From Polaromonas sp. UBA5171 (lineage in GTDB: Bacteria > Pseudomonadota > Gammaproteobacteria > Burkholderiales > Burkholderiaceae_C): a stretch of 64,000 nucleotides of DNA. Numbering within the stretch: position 1 is the first letter of the stretch; the number at the start of each line of letters is the position of its first letter. The position numbers and the translations under genes were made by a program. The notes below the pieces were generated by a model. That model was given only the letters and a program-made list of their open reading frames with translations, was not told where the DNA came from and made no database searches. Location of the stretch: the NCBI GenBank assembly GCA_002413395.1, contig DHWX01000009.1, forward strand, positions 91,048 through 155,047, in the 5' to 3' direction. Positions 18,881 to 30,336 of this stretch are shown here, piece after piece.

Positions 18881-21529
18881 ATGAATCATCGCGCTCGTTG
18901 GCGTATTAGTGCCTTGGCGAGTGCCATTGCGTTGCTGGGTAGTCTGGCAAGTCTGGAAGCCCATGCTTTGGCGCTGGGTCGAATCACCGTTCAATCGGCG
19001 TTGGGTGAGCCTCTTCGCGCAGAAATCGACATTGCAGACATCACTGCGGACGAAGCCTCCAGCCTGAAAGCCGGCGTGGCACCCGCTGACACCTTCAAGG
19101 CGGCAGGGCTTGAATACACCGCTGTGGCAGCAGGCGTCGAAGTCAATCTGCAGCGCCGCGCGGACGGCAGATCCTACCTGCGCCTAACCAGCCGCCGCCC
19201 CGTCACCGAGCCGTTCGTGGACCTGATCCTCCAAGCCAACTGGTCAACCGGGCGCATCACCCGCGACTACACCATGCTGTTTGATCCACCCAGCATGCAG
19301 TCAGGCAACTCGGGCATGGATGTAACGCCCACCGCCCCAATCTTGACCCGACCAGCGATCCCCTATGCAGCTCCACCCGACAGGGCAATTGCTGCCGTCC
19401 CCTATGCCCCGCCGTCTCCGCCCAAGGCCCAGCTTGCGCCAGTTGCCAGGGCAACTGCAGCCAAGGCCAGTCCTGCCAAAAAAGCGTCGGCTGGCAACAA
19501 ACAACAGGTCACGGTCAAAGCCGGTGACACCGCCGGGAGAATTGCGGCTCAAAACAAGCCGTCCGACGTGTCGCTGGATCAGATGCTCGTGGCATTGCTC
19601 GCAAGCAATCCCAGCGCCTTTATCGATGGCAACGTCAACCGGATCAAGGCCGGTGCAGTACTTGAGATTCCGAGCGCACAGGCCACCCGCGCCATTCCTT
19701 CCGGCGAGGCGACGCAAACCATCGTCGCGCAAAGCAAGGATTTCAATGCCTTCCGCCGCAAGCTGGCAGAGGGGGTGCCAACCGCGAAAGTCGCCAGCGC
19801 CGAACGCCAGGCAGGCGGGAAGGTGCAAGCCAGCATCGAAGACCGTGCACCAGCAAACACCGCGCCCGACAAGTTGACCCTCTCCAAAGGAGCGGTTAAG
19901 GGTAAGCCTGCCGCCGCAGCTGAAGACATCATCGCCAAGGAAAGACAGGCCAAAGATGCCTCGACCCGCGTGGCGGAGTTATCAAAAAACATCAGCGACC
20001 TCAATAAGCTGGAGGCTGCCCCTGCCCTCGGGCCGGTACCCGCTGCCAGTGCCAGTGCCGCAAAAGCGTCAAGCGTGACGGTGCCGTTACCAGCCCCCGC
20101 ACCAGCAGCCAAAATCGGCAGCGCAGACACAGCAGCCGCTGCAACATCCGCAACTCCGTCCATTGCAGCGCCTCTTGTTTCGGCTTCCCGGCCTGCTTCG
20201 GTGCCCAGCGCTACAGTAGCGCCGTCTAAAGTCGCTGCCAGGAAACCTGCGACGATCACGCCACCGCCTCCTGAGCCCAGTTTGATCGACGGACTGCTCG
20301 ATAACCCATTGATCCTGCCTCTGGCCGGTGTTCTGCTGGCGCTGCTGGCTGGCCTCGGTTTTTACCGCTATCGCCAGCGCCGCAGCGCGGCTCAGGTGGA
20401 CAGCTCCTTCCTGGAAAGTCGGCTTCAGCCTGATTCCTTCTTTGGCGCCAGCGGCGGCCAGCGCATTGACACCAACGATAGCAACGCCACGGGTTCATCC
20501 CTGATGTATTCTCCAAGCCAGCTCGACGCCGCCGGGGATGTGGACCCAGTGGCCGAAGCCGATGTGTACTTGGCCTATGGCCGCGATTTGCAAGCAGAGG
20601 AAATTCTCAAGGAAGCCTTGCATACCAACCCGACGCGCGTGGCTATTCATGCCAAGCTGATGGAAATTTACGCCAAGCGACATGACAAAAAAGAGTTTGA
20701 AACCGTGGCCATTGAGGCCTTGAACCTGACACACGGCAATGGTCCGGAGTGGGCCTACATCACCGAAATGGGCCGTGAACTTGATGCCGGCAACCCCATG
20801 TACCAACCCACTGGACAACCCACTGGACAACCCACTGGACAACCCGCCGGTGCAGGCCCAGCCGCTGTCACAACCAGGATCAATCCGTCCGGTGCCGCGC
20901 CAGTGCCAACGCCAACGCCAACGCCAACGATGGATTTTGACCTCGACCTCGATTTCCCTCTGAACGATTTACCCGACATGGCCACAACGCCCGCCGCCAT
21001 CACCGCGCAGTTGCCCACCGCGCCAGAGCGTGCTACGGAGCCTACCTTGGCAATGAAATGGGATTCCAGCCTGGGCAAACTGGATATGAATCTTGGCACT
21101 GCAGTGGTCGCACAGCCCACGCTGTCTTCGCCCGCGCCCAGTGCCAAAGCTGTAGAGCCGTCCGCCCGCAGGGTCAATGACCCGTCTGACGGGCTGACTT
21201 TCACGCCAGAGTCCTTCACAGCAGCAACCAAGCCGGTGCTGACCCCACAAAAGGCAGCAGTACCAACTGTGGCATCCGACGATAGCGGCATGCTGGAATT
21301 TGATCTAGCCTCATTGTCCCTGGACCTACCGGAACCCACTACTGAAAGCCCCACGCTGACCATGACGGACACATCAGGCGACCCGCTTGAAACCCGATTC
21401 CTGCTCGCCGAGGAATTCCGTTCCATGGGTGACGCGGAAGGTGCCAGATCACTGGCCAAAGAAGTGATAGCAAAATCCAGCGGATCGCTGAAAGTCAAGG
21501 CGCAGGCGTTCCTCAACGCCCTGTCATGA
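18881..21529 (+). CDS. fimV: FimV/HubP-family polar scaffold protein
   Basis: FimV/HubP proteins anchor polar machinery such as type IV pili through a peptidoglycan-binding LysM domain. The 882-residue protein has a signal peptide (to AHA, residue 29), a FimV N-terminal domain (LGRITVQSALGEPLRAEIDI), LysM at about 209-264, one membrane segment at about 475-497 (PLAGVLLALLAGLGFY), an acidic Pro/Thr-rich cytoplasmic region, and the C-terminal FimV domain (TRFLLAEEFRSMGDAEGARS). QPTG repeats lie at about 642-656. The ATG at 18881 gives a clean signal peptide; a GTG at 18824 is possible. The asd-fimV-truA order is also known in Pseudomonas. Confidence 0.92.
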   Translation: MNHRARWRISALASAIALLGSLASLEAHALALGRITVQSALGEPLRAEIDIADITADEASSLKAGVAPADTFKAAGLEYTAVAAGVEVNLQRRADGRSYLRLTSRRPVTEPFVDLILQANWSTGRITRDYTMLFDPPSMQSGNSGMDVTPTAPILTRPAIPYAAPPDRAIAAVPYAPPSPPKAQLAPVARATAAKASPAKKASAGNKQQVTVKAGDTAGRIAAQNKPSDVSLDQMLVALLASNPSAFIDGNVNRIKAGAVLEIPSAQATRAIPSGEATQTIVAQSKDFNAFRRKLAEGVPTAKVASAERQAGGKVQASIEDRAPANTAPDKLTLSKGAVKGKPAAAAEDIIAKERQAKDASTRVAELSKNISDLNKLEAAPALGPVPAASASAAKASSVTVPLPAPAPAAKIGSADTAAAATSATPSIAAPLVSASRPASVPSATVAPSKVAARKPATITPPPPEPSLIDGLLDNPLILPLAGVLLALLAGLGFYRYRQRRSAAQVDSSFLESRLQPDSFFGASGGQRIDTNDSNATGSSLMYSPSQLDAAGDVDPVAEADVYLAYGRDLQAEEILKEALHTNPTRVAIHAKLMEIYAKRHDKKEFETVAIEALNLTHGNGPEWAYITEMGRELDAGNPMYQPTGQPTGQPTGQPAGAGPAAVTTRINPSGAAPVPTPTPTPTMDFDLDLDFPLNDLPDMATTPAAITAQLPTAPERATEPTLAMKWDSSLGKLDMNLGTAVVAQPTLSSPAPSAKAVEPSARRVNDPSDGLTFTPESFTAATKPVLTPQKAAVPTVASDDSGMLEFDLASLSLDLPEPTTESPTLTMTDTSGDPLETRFLLAEEFRSMGDAEGARSLAKEVIAKSSGSLKVKAQAFLNALS
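20806..20850 (+). repeat. 12-bp tandem repeat in fimV (QPTG repeats)
   Basis: The unit CAACCCACTGGA is repeated three times and followed by a partial CAACCC, encoding QPTG-QPTG-QPTG-QP. About 50 bp on, GCCAAC hexamers encode Pro-Thr repeats. Both keep the frame, so copy-number change would alter linker length without breaking the protein. Confidence 0.85.
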
Positions 21530-21568
21530 GCGCAACCTGAACGTCCTTGCGTTCACGCAGGGTTGCCC

Positions 21569-22366
21569 ATGAGGATTGCGCTCGGCATCAGCTACAGCGG
21601 CAGCGCCTACGAGGGCTGGCAGAGCCAGCTCTCGGGAAAAACAGTTCAGGATCAACTGGAACTGGCGTTGACCAAATTGACCGCCCGGCCGGTGCGCGTC
21701 AATTGCGCCGGGCGCACCGACGCGGGCGTGCACGCGCTCATGCAGGTGGCGCACTTCGACACCTCGTTGCAACGTGAAACGCAGTCCTGGGTGCGCGGGA
21801 CCAATGCCTTCTTGCCATCCGACATTGCAGTGCAGTGGGCGCGGCAAGTTCCGGATGACTTTCACTCGCGCGGCAGCGCCATCGCGCGCCGTTACGCCTA
21901 CGTTGTGCTGGAGTCCCCGGTACGCCCCAGCGTGGAGGCTGGGCGCGTCGGCTGGGTCCATCGGCCCCTTGCTGGCGACGCAATGCAGCAAGCCATCGGG
22001 CATCTGATGGGCGAGCACGATTTCAGTTCGTTCCGGGCGGCACAATGCCAGGCCAGGTCACCCGTCAAAACCATCACCCGGGTCGAAATTTCGCAGCGCA
22101 CCGGGACGGCAGGTTCACGGTATTGGCGTTTCGAATTTGAGGCCAACGCTTTTTTACACCACATGATCCGCAATATCATGGGCTGCCTGCTGGCGATTGG
22201 CCAGGGCGGCCATCCTCCCGACTGGCTGGCCGAGGTGGTCGCCGCGCGCAGTCGCGATGCGGCTGCTCCCACCTTCTCTCCCGACGGCCTGTATTTTCTG
22301 GGGCCGGTTTACCCGGACCACTATGGATTGCCAGCGCGTACAGCGGCTTATGATTGGCTGCCATGA
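21569..22366 (+). CDS. truA: tRNA pseudouridine(38-40) synthase TruA
   Basis: TruA modifies uridines 38-40 in the anticodon arm. The 265-residue protein shows MRIALGISYSGSAYEGWQSQ, the catalytic Asp in CAGRTDAGVHAL, and FEANAFLHHMIRNIMG, all diagnostic. The ATG at 21569 is used; the frame opens 6 bp earlier with TTG. Its stop codon overlaps the trpF start as ATGA. Confidence 0.96.
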   Translation: MRIALGISYSGSAYEGWQSQLSGKTVQDQLELALTKLTARPVRVNCAGRTDAGVHALMQVAHFDTSLQRETQSWVRGTNAFLPSDIAVQWARQVPDDFHSRGSAIARRYAYVVLESPVRPSVEAGRVGWVHRPLAGDAMQQAIGHLMGEHDFSSFRAAQCQARSPVKTITRVEISQRTGTAGSRYWRFEFEANAFLHHMIRNIMGCLLAIGQGGHPPDWLAEVVAARSRDAAAPTFSPDGLYFLGPVYPDHYGLPARTAAYDWLP

Positions 22367-23101
22367 GCCCAGCCAACCCTACATTTCGTCCCGAGTCGGT
22401 TGCCCCCGCAGGTGCTACGCAAGCCTTCATCAGAACGCGCATCAAAATCTGCGGCCTGACGCGTGAGGAAGACGTGGACGCAGCGGTAGCCGCAGGTGCC
22501 GATGCAGTCGGGTTTGTGCTGTACCCGCCCAGCCCGCGCCATGTGACGGTCGAACGTGCGGCCGAGCTAGCGGGCCGCCTACCGCCTTTTGTGACGCCGG
22601 TACTCCTCTTTGTCAATGCATCAGCTATTGAAATAATAGCTGCATGTAACCGTATTCCCTTGGCTGTGTTGCAATTTCATGGTGACGAATCAGCAAAATT
22701 GTGCGCTCAGGCGGGCAGGCCTTTCATGCGCGCCGCGCGTATTCCAATGGACGAAAGCCCAGAATCAGGCACGGTACGCTTTGACCTCGTAAAATACGCC
22801 CAGGATTACTCGGCAGCCCAGGCCATTCTTCTCGACGCCCATGTCGAAGGGTTCGGCGGTGGTGGCAAAACATTCAATTGGTCACTTCTTCCTCCAAACG
22901 TCAATGCACACCTCGTTTTGTCTGGTGGGTTGACGCCTGCAAACGTGACCGATGGCATTTTGCAAGTCAGGCCACGCTGCAAGACACTGGCCGTTGATGT
23001 GAGCTCAGGCGTCGAGATTTCAAAAGGAATCAAAAGCGCCAACAAAATCAACCAATTCGTCGCGGCAGTTCGCGCTGCCGACGATCAACTTGCAAAGAAT
23101 C

Positions 23102-23124
<23 letters not shown>
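22363..23124 (+). CDS. trpF: Phosphoribosylanthranilate isomerase
   Basis: TrpF performs the Amadori rearrangement in tryptophan synthesis. The 253-residue TIM barrel has the general base Cys in [20 protein letters not shown], and the general acid Asp in [10 protein letters not shown]. It starts at the ATG overlapping the truA stop codon; the first 27 residues precede the usual family start. Residues around [11 protein letters not shown] are encoded by a GCTATT..ATAGCTGC palindrome of the dispersed repeat family without changing the length. It overlaps trpB by 23 bp. Confidence 0.95.
22623..22650. repeat. Dispersed palindromic repeat lying within trpF
   Basis: AGCTATTGAAATAATAGCTG (22623-22642) plus the right flank CATGTAAC matches the intergenic elements at 16133 and 60211. 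Here it is translated as part of the [18 protein letters not shown] segment, between FVNA and LQFHGDE, a spacing that looks normal for the family. Confidence 0.5.
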
Positions 23125-24363
<1,239 letters not shown>

Positions 24364-24367
<4 letters not shown>

Positions 24368-25182
24368 GCCGCATCACCTCTACCTTTTCCACCCTGAAAA
24401 AGCAGGGTCGCAAAGCCCTCATTCCCTATGTCACCGCCGGTTTCCCGTATGCTGACATCACGCCTGATCTGATGCATGCCATGGTGTCAGCCGGTGCCGA
24501 TATCATTGAGCTGGGCGTTCCCTTCAGCGATCCGATGGCTGACGGTCCGGTGATCCAAAATGCCGGCGAAAAGGCACTGGCGCTTGGTATAGGCACCCGT
24601 GAAGTTCTTGCCATGGTGCGGGAGTTTCGCAACAAGGACACCCAAACCCCGGTGGTGCTGATGGGTTACGCCAACCCGGTGGAACGCTACGACATCAAGC
24701 ACGGCGCGAATTCAACGGATAGCGCGTTTATCCGCGATGCGGCCGCCGCCGGTGTGGACGGCGTGCTGATCGTTGATTACCCGCCCGAAGAGTGCGTGGA
24801 ATTTGCAACCCGGCTGCGCGCGCACGGCATGGACCTAATCTTCTTGCTGGCACCCACCAGTACCGACGCACGCATGGCGCAAGTAGCGCAGCTGGCCAGC
24901 GGCTATGTGTATTACGTCTCGCTCAAGGGTGTGACGGGTGCAGGCACACTGGACGTGAGTGCGGTCGAAGCCATGCTGCCGCGCATTCGCCAGCACGTGA
25001 GCATACCGGTGGGCGTAGGCTTTGGCATTCGCGACCCGGCAACAGCCAGAGCCATCAGCAAGGTTGCGGACGCGGTGGTGATTGGCAGCAAGATCATCCA
25101 GCTGATTGAAAACCAGCCGCGCGACAAGGTCGCGTTCGTGGCCCATGAGTTTGTGAAGAACATTCGTGCGGCTTTGGACTGA
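24364..25182 (+). CDS. trpA: Tryptophan synthase alpha chain
   Basis: TrpA cleaves indole-3-glycerol phosphate and passes indole to TrpB. The 272-residue TIM barrel has catalytic Glu49 in [16 protein letters not shown] and Asp60 in the same motif, with the phosphate-binding SLKGVTGAG and [11 protein letters not shown]. It overlaps the trpB stop codon by ATGA and is followed 100 bp later by accD. Confidence 0.97.
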
Positions 25183-25282
25183 CTTCGGGCGGCCAGACCC
25201 CAGCGCATAATTGCGTTTTTCGTCCAGCCATAGCAACCGTGAGAGCGGTTTGACGCAAATGCCACTCAACAAGGATGACACG

Positions 25283-26155
25283 ATGTCTTGGTTAGAAAAA
25301 CTCCTCCCACCAAAAATCAGCCCCACCAACCCGACCGAGCGCCGCAGTGTGCCCGAAGGGCTATGGGTCAAGTGCCCCAGTTGCGAGGCCGTGCTGTACA
25401 AGACCGATCTAGAAAAAAACCAGAACGTCTGCCCGCAATGCAACCATCATCACCGCATTGGCGCACGCGCCCGGCTCGATGCTTTCCTCGACCCGGAAGG
25501 CCGCTACGAACTGGGGCAGGAAGTTCTGCCCGTCGATGCCCTGAAATTCAAGGACAGCCGCAAATACCCCGAGCGCCTGAAAGAGGCGCTGGAAAACACC
25601 GGCGAAACCGATGCCTTGGTGGTCATGGGTGGCGCCGTGCACAGCATAGGTGTCGTGGTGGCCTGCTTTGAATTTGACTTCATGGGCGGCAGCATGGGCA
25701 GCGTGGTGGGCGAGCGCTTTGTGCGCGGCGTGCATGCGGCGATTGAGCAAAAAGTGCCGTTTATCTGTTTCACCGCCACAGGCGGCGCGCGCATGCAGGA
25801 AGGTCTGTTGAGCCTGATGCAGATGGCCAAAACCAATGCCGCACTGACGCGCCTGGCCAAAAAAGGCCTGCCTTATATCAGTATCCTGACCGACCCGACC
25901 ATGGGCGGAGTCAGTGCCGGTTTTGCCTTTGTGGGCGACATCGTGATTGCCGAGCCGAAGGCCCTGATCGGCTTTGCTGGTCCGCGCGTGATCGAATCTA
26001 CCGTGCGCGTGACGCTGCCCGAGGGTTTTCAGCGCGCCGAGTTTTTGCAGAGCAAGGGCGCGATTGATTTCATCTGCGACCGCAGGGAACTGCGCAAGAC
26101 GGTGGCCAATTCACTCACCATGCTGCTCAGGCAACCGGCCGATGCGGTGAGCTGA
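25283..26155 (+). CDS. accD: Acetyl-CoA carboxylase carboxyltransferase beta subunit
   Basis: AccD with AccA transfers CO2 from biotin to acetyl-CoA, the first step of fatty-acid synthesis. The 290-residue protein has a zinc ribbon ([17 protein letters not shown] then VCPQC) and the crotonase-fold carboxyltransferase core ([36 protein letters not shown]). AAGGATG upstream of the ATG at 25283 supports that start over longer frames. Linkage to trpBA is widespread in proteobacteria. Confidence 0.97.
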   Translation: MSWLEKLLPPKISPTNPTERRSVPEGLWVKCPSCEAVLYKTDLEKNQNVCPQCNHHHRIGARARLDAFLDPEGRYELGQEVLPVDALKFKDSRKYPERLKEALENTGETDALVVMGGAVHSIGVVVACFEFDFMGGSMGSVVGERFVRGVHAAIEQKVPFICFTATGGARMQEGLLSLMQMAKTNAALTRLAKKGLPYISILTDPTMGGVSAGFAFVGDIVIAEPKALIGFAGPRVIESTVRVTLPEGFQRAEFLQSKGAIDFICDRRELRKTVANSLTMLLRQPADAVS

Positions 26156-26285
26156 AAATACAACGAAGACTCTTGCCGCGCTGTGCCCAGATCGCTCCCC
26201 TGCCTTGACGTCTCAGGGCGAGGTCCAGGTTCCCGGAAAAGACAGCGTGGGATGATGGATCCCACTGCCATTCAAAGCTGCCGCC

Positions 26286-26960
26286 ATGTCCGACGCCCTG
26301 ACGCTCACCCCCCTCCCGTTGTTCCCGCTGGGCACTGTGCTTTATCCTGGCGGTGTGCTGCCGCTGCGGATTTTTGAGGTCCGCTACCTCGATATGATCG
26401 GCAAGTGCCACAAGGCAGGCGCACCGTTTGGGATTGTTTCACTGACTGAAGGCTCTGAAGTACGCCAACTCGCTGATGCCACCTCAAGAAACGCCAGGCC
26501 GGGCAGTGACGGCTTTGCGCATGAAGCCTTCAGCACGATTGGCACGCTGGCTACCATCCGCGAGTTTTCAGTGCCACAGCCCGGCCTGATGGTGATTCGT
26601 TGCGTTGGCGCGCAGCGCTTTGACATCTCCCGCCGGGAGAAGCTCAAGCACGGGTTGTGGATTGCCGATGTCACCCGTTTGGCGGACGACCCATCCGTCA
26701 AAATTCCTGATGATCTGCAACACACGGCCAACGCGCTCGGCAAGCTGATCAAGAGCCTGCAGGTACGCGGTATGCCTACCGCACAAATGCCGTTTCTGAC
26801 ACCCTACCGGCTGGACGACTGCGGCTGGGTAGCCAACCGCTGGTGCGAGCTGCTGCCGATCCAGCTGGAGCTCAAGCAACGCCTGATGCAGTTGGATAAC
26901 CCACTGCTGCGGCTGGAACTGGTTAGCGATATTCTGGAGCGTACCGGTATTTCGCTCTGA
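26286..26960 (+). CDS. LON N-terminal (substrate-binding) domain protein
   Basis: The 224-residue protein carries only a LON substrate-binding domain (LPLFPLGTVLYPGGVLPLRI, FEVRYLDMI, FGIVSLTEGSEV), followed by a helical tail. There is no AAA+ ATPase or Ser/Lys peptidase domain, so it is not a protease by itself. Standalone LON-domain proteins are common in Burkholderiales; their role is not firmly known. It is a single gene between accD and lysS. Confidence 0.85.
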   Translation: MSDALTLTPLPLFPLGTVLYPGGVLPLRIFEVRYLDMIGKCHKAGAPFGIVSLTEGSEVRQLADATSRNARPGSDGFAHEAFSTIGTLATIREFSVPQPGLMVIRCVGAQRFDISRREKLKHGLWIADVTRLADDPSVKIPDDLQHTANALGKLIKSLQVRGMPTAQMPFLTPYRLDDCGWVANRWCELLPIQLELKQRLMQLDNPLLRLELVSDILERTGISL

Positions 26961-27131
26961 GTTGATGACATCAGCTCAGCCTGGTTCCGAGGCAAAGATG
27001 CCTTTCCAATGAACCAGCCGGGAAACCACTCCGTAAAAAACTAAAATCAATCATTCGACGCTTTTTGTCCCTGTTTTGACAAGGCGTGGCACCCGACACT
27101 TTTCGACCTCTATCCGGAACACCAATTCTTC

Positions 27132-28697
27132 ATGCCCACCCATTCCAATTTACCAGCAGCAGCTCATACTGCCCCAGTCGCGAAAGAGGACAACCAGCTC
27201 ATCGCCGAGCGCCGCGAAAAGCTCAAGGCGATGCGCCAGCAGCAGGCCGAAGGCCAAGGTGTGGCGTTCCCCAACGATATCAAGCCTGCGCACCGGGCCG
27301 AGGCACTGTTTGCGCAGTACGACAGCAAGACCAACGAAGAGTTGGAGCCCCTGGCGGTGAAGGTGCATGTGGCGGGCCGCATGATGCTCAAGCGTGTGAT
27401 GGGAAAAGCCAGCTTTGCCACGCTGCAGGACGCGTCTTTTGGCCCGTCAGGCGGGCGCATTCAGCTCTATATCAACAACGAAGGGGTAGGCGAAACCGTC
27501 CACAACGCCTTCAAGCATTGGGACCTGGGCGACATAGTGGCGGCGACGGGCACGCTGTTCAGAACCCGAACCGGCGAGTTGTCGATCAACGCGAGCAGTA
27601 TCCGCCTGGTCACCAAAAGCCTGCGTCCATTGCCCGACAAATTCCACGGCGTGGCCGACCAGGAACTCAAATATCGCCAGCGCTATGTGGACCTGATCAC
27701 GGACGAGGCGGCACGCCGGCGTTTTGTGGCGCGCAGCAAGGCTGTCAGCGCCATCCGGGATTTCATGGTCGCACATGATTTTCTGGAAGTCGAGACGCCC
27801 ATGCTGCACCCGATTCCGGGCGGCGCCAATGCCAAACCGTTCAAAACCCACCACAATGCGCTGGACCAGGAAATGTTCTTGCGCATCGCGCCGGAGCTGT
27901 ATCTGAAGCGGCTGATCGTTGGCGGTTTTGAGCGGGTGTTTGAAATCAACCGCAGCTACCGCAACGAAGGCATCAGCGTGCGTCACAACCCCGAGTTCAC
28001 CATGATGGAGTTCTACGCGGCCTGGTGGAACTACACCGATCTGATGACGTTCACCGAAGCACTGATTCGCGATGCGGCCCAAAAAGTGGTCGGCTCGCTG
28101 CAACTGCGCTACGGCGGCAAGGCGGTGGACCTGAGCCTGCCCTTTGAACGCCTGACGATACGCGAAGCCATCCTCAAGCACACCGAAGCGGGCGAGCATA
28201 TCGACGACAAGACATGGCTGACCCAGGCACTCAGGAAGCTTGGTATGAATGAAGAAAAAAATCAGCTTTCAAGCCGCTCACTCGCCAGTTTGCAAGTCAT
28301 GTATTTCGAGGAAATGGTGGAAGAAAAACTCTGGCAGCCGACTTTCATCATGGAGCACCCAACCGAAATCTCGCCGTTGGCCCGCGCCAACGACGAGCGC
28401 CCGGAAGTCACCGAGCGCTTTGAGCTCTACATCACAGGCCGGGAGTTCGGCAACGGCTTCAGCGAGCTGAATGATGCGGAAGAACAGGCGGCACGCTTTA
28501 ATGCCCAGGTTGAAGCCAAAGACAGCGGCGACGACGAGGCCATGTTCTATGACCACGACTTCATCCGCGCACTGGAATACGGCATGCCACCCACCGGCGG
28601 TTGCGGCATCGGCATAGACCGGCTGATGATGCTGCTGACCGACAGCCCCAGCATTCGCGATGTGATTTTATTTCCGGCGCTGCGCCACGAAGTTTGA
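27132..28697 (+). CDS. lysS: Lysine--tRNA ligase (class II)
   Basis: LysS charges tRNA-Lys. The 521-residue protein has an N-terminal OB-fold anticodon domain ([18 protein letters not shown]) and a class II core: motif 2 around [20 protein letters not shown], the lysine-pocket [17 protein letters not shown], and motif 3 [14 protein letters not shown]. The start at 27132 gives an extended polar N-terminus of about 25 residues. Confidence 0.97.
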   Translation: MPTHSNLPAAAHTAPVAKEDNQLIAERREKLKAMRQQQAEGQGVAFPNDIKPAHRAEALFAQYDSKTNEELEPLAVKVHVAGRMMLKRVMGKASFATLQDASFGPSGGRIQLYINNEGVGETVHNAFKHWDLGDIVAATGTLFRTRTGELSINASSIRLVTKSLRPLPDKFHGVADQELKYRQRYVDLITDEAARRRFVARSKAVSAIRDFMVAHDFLEVETPMLHPIPGGANAKPFKTHHNALDQEMFLRIAPELYLKRLIVGGFERVFEINRSYRNEGISVRHNPEFTMMEFYAAWWNYTDLMTFTEALIRDAAQKVVGSLQLRYGGKAVDLSLPFERLTIREAILKHTEAGEHIDDKTWLTQALRKLGMNEEKNQLSSRSLASLQVMYFEEMVEEKLWQPTFIMEHPTEISPLARANDERPEVTERFELYITGREFGNGFSELNDAEEQAARFNAQVEAKDSGDDEAMFYDHDFIRALEYGMPPTGGCGIGIDRLMMLLTDSPSIRDVILFPALRHEV

Positions 28698-28730
28698 GAA
28701 GCTTACACATTAGTTTTATGGCTTTGCACC

Positions 28731-29240
28731 ATGAAATACCTCGCGGGCTACCCTGAAGCCCTCAGGGCACAGGTGCAGCAGTTGCTGATGCAAGGCCGGC
28801 TGGGCGAGATGCTGCTGACCAAATACCACCATACGCATGCGGTGCAGACCAACAAGGCTTTGTACAACTATGTGATGGCGCTGAAAAATGAGTTTTTGCG
28901 CAATTCCGAGCCTCTGTCCAAGGTAGCATTTGACAGCAAGCTCCAGGTGATTACCCACGCGCTCGGCACGCACACGACTGTATCGCGCGTGCAAGGCAGC
29001 AAGCTCAAGAGCAAACGCGAAATCCGCGTGGCCACGCTGTTCAGGGAAGTACCCACGGAGTTTCTCAAGATGATTGCAGTGCACGAACTGGCCCACCTTA
29101 AGGAAAAAACCCATGGCAAGGCGTTTTACCAGCTTTGCACCCACATGGAGCCAAAGTACCACCAGTACGAGTTCGACCTGCGGGTGTACCTGACGCATAT
29201 CAATGTCTCGGGCAAGCTCGATTGGTCTGCCATGTCCTGA
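28731..29240 (+). CDS. YgjP-like metallopeptidase domain protein
   Basis: The 169-residue protein contains the zinc motif VHELAHLKEKTHGKAFYQLC (HExxH plus a downstream His), the pattern of the YgjP/DUF45 gluzincin-like family. Basic residues (VQGSKLKSKREIRV) precede the site. The substrate is unknown. It is 33 bp after lysS and converges with nagZ; a perfect GAGCGGCCGCTC palindrome (29242-29253) lies between them. Confidence 0.85.
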   Translation: MKYLAGYPEALRAQVQQLLMQGRLGEMLLTKYHHTHAVQTNKALYNYVMALKNEFLRNSEPLSKVAFDSKLQVITHALGTHTTVSRVQGSKLKSKREIRVATLFREVPTEFLKMIAVHELAHLKEKTHGKAFYQLCTHMEPKYHQYEFDLRVYLTHINVSGKLDWSAMS

Positions 29241-29262
29241 CGAGCGGCCGCTCCCAGCGAGA

Positions 29263-30330
29263 TCAGGGAATCAGGCCCAGCGCATGCATGTAGGCGGGCT
29301 GCACCATCAGTTCATCCCAGCTTAGCGCGGGCGTTTGCGGCAGCAGCGCCAGCCGCCGCAGCGCACTGGCCTGCAGGGCCTCCCACTGGCCTTTGAGAAG
29401 TGCCTCGGCCATGCCATCGAGCAGCGCATCAACCGGCTTGCCGCCTCCCACCGACTGATTGCACAGCAGCACCATGTCGCAACCGGCATTGAGCGCGGCC
29501 ACGGCAGCTTGCGTATAGCTCAGCTTCTTGCCGTCAATCAGTCGGGCCCCCGCCATGCTCAGGTCATCACTAAAAATCGCGCCGCCAAAACCGAGCTGGC
29601 TGCGCAAAATGAAGTTCAGCCATTTGCTGGAAAAACCGGCGGGCCGGGCGTCCACCTTGGAGTAAATGACGTGCGCGGGCATCACGCTGGCGAGCGTGGT
29701 GTTGAGCCATTCGTAAGCTGCAGCATCGTCCGCCAGAATGCTTTTGAGGCTGCGTCTGTCCACGGGAATGTCGGTATGGGAATCGGCCTTGACGAACCCA
29801 TGGCCGGGAAAATGTTTGCCGCAATTGGCCATGCCACTTTGCAGCAGGCCGTGCATCAGGCTTTTGGCCAGCAGCGTGACCACGCGCGGGTCACGGCCCA
29901 AGGCGCGGTCGCCAATCACGCCGCTTGCGCCATGATCCAGGTCCAGCACCGGCGTAAAGCTGAAATCGACACCGCAGGCGCGCAACTCGGCACCCAGCAC
30001 ATAGCCACAGGCGGTGGCGGCGTTGGTGGCATCAAGGGGATCTTTCATCCACTGCTCACCCAGCGTGCGCATGGGTGGCAAATGGGTGAAACCGTCGCTG
30101 CGAAAGCGCTGCACGCGGCCACCTTCATGATCCACGCAAATCAGCAGGTCCTGGCGCAGGCTTTTGACTTCGGCGCAAAGGGCACTGAGCTGCGAACGAT
30201 CTTGCCAATTGCGACCAAACAGAATGAAGCCACCCGTCAGCGGGTGCTGGAGTCGGCGGCGGTCAGCAGGCGTGAGCGACAGGCCTGCAATGTCGATAAT
30301 GAGCGGAGCGTGTCGGAAAATATTGGGCAT
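29263..30330 (-). CDS. nagZ: Beta-N-acetylhexosaminidase
   Basis: NagZ removes GlcNAc from anhydromuropeptides in cytoplasmic peptidoglycan recycling. The 355-residue GH3 protein shows GFILFGRNWQDRSQL, ICVDHEGGRVQRF, the acid/base His segment GKHFPGHGFVKADSHTDIPV, and nucleophile Asp in IFSDDLSMAGA. There is no signal peptide, as expected. It is the last gene of the lepA operon, 6 bp after acpS. Confidence 0.96.
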   Translation of the reverse strand: MPNIFRHAPLIIDIAGLSLTPADRRRLQHPLTGGFILFGRNWQDRSQLSALCAEVKSLRQDLLICVDHEGGRVQRFRSDGFTHLPPMRTLGEQWMKDPLDATNAATACGYVLGAELRACGVDFSFTPVLDLDHGASGVIGDRALGRDPRVVTLLAKSLMHGLLQSGMANCGKHFPGHGFVKADSHTDIPVDRRSLKSILADDAAAYEWLNTTLASVMPAHVIYSKVDARPAGFSSKWLNFILRSQLGFGGAIFSDDLSMAGARLIDGKKLSYTQAAVAALNAGCDMVLLCNQSVGGGKPVDALLDGMAEALLKGQWEALQASALRRLALLPQTPALSWDELMVQPAYMHALGLIP

Positions 30331-30336
30331 CGTGAT

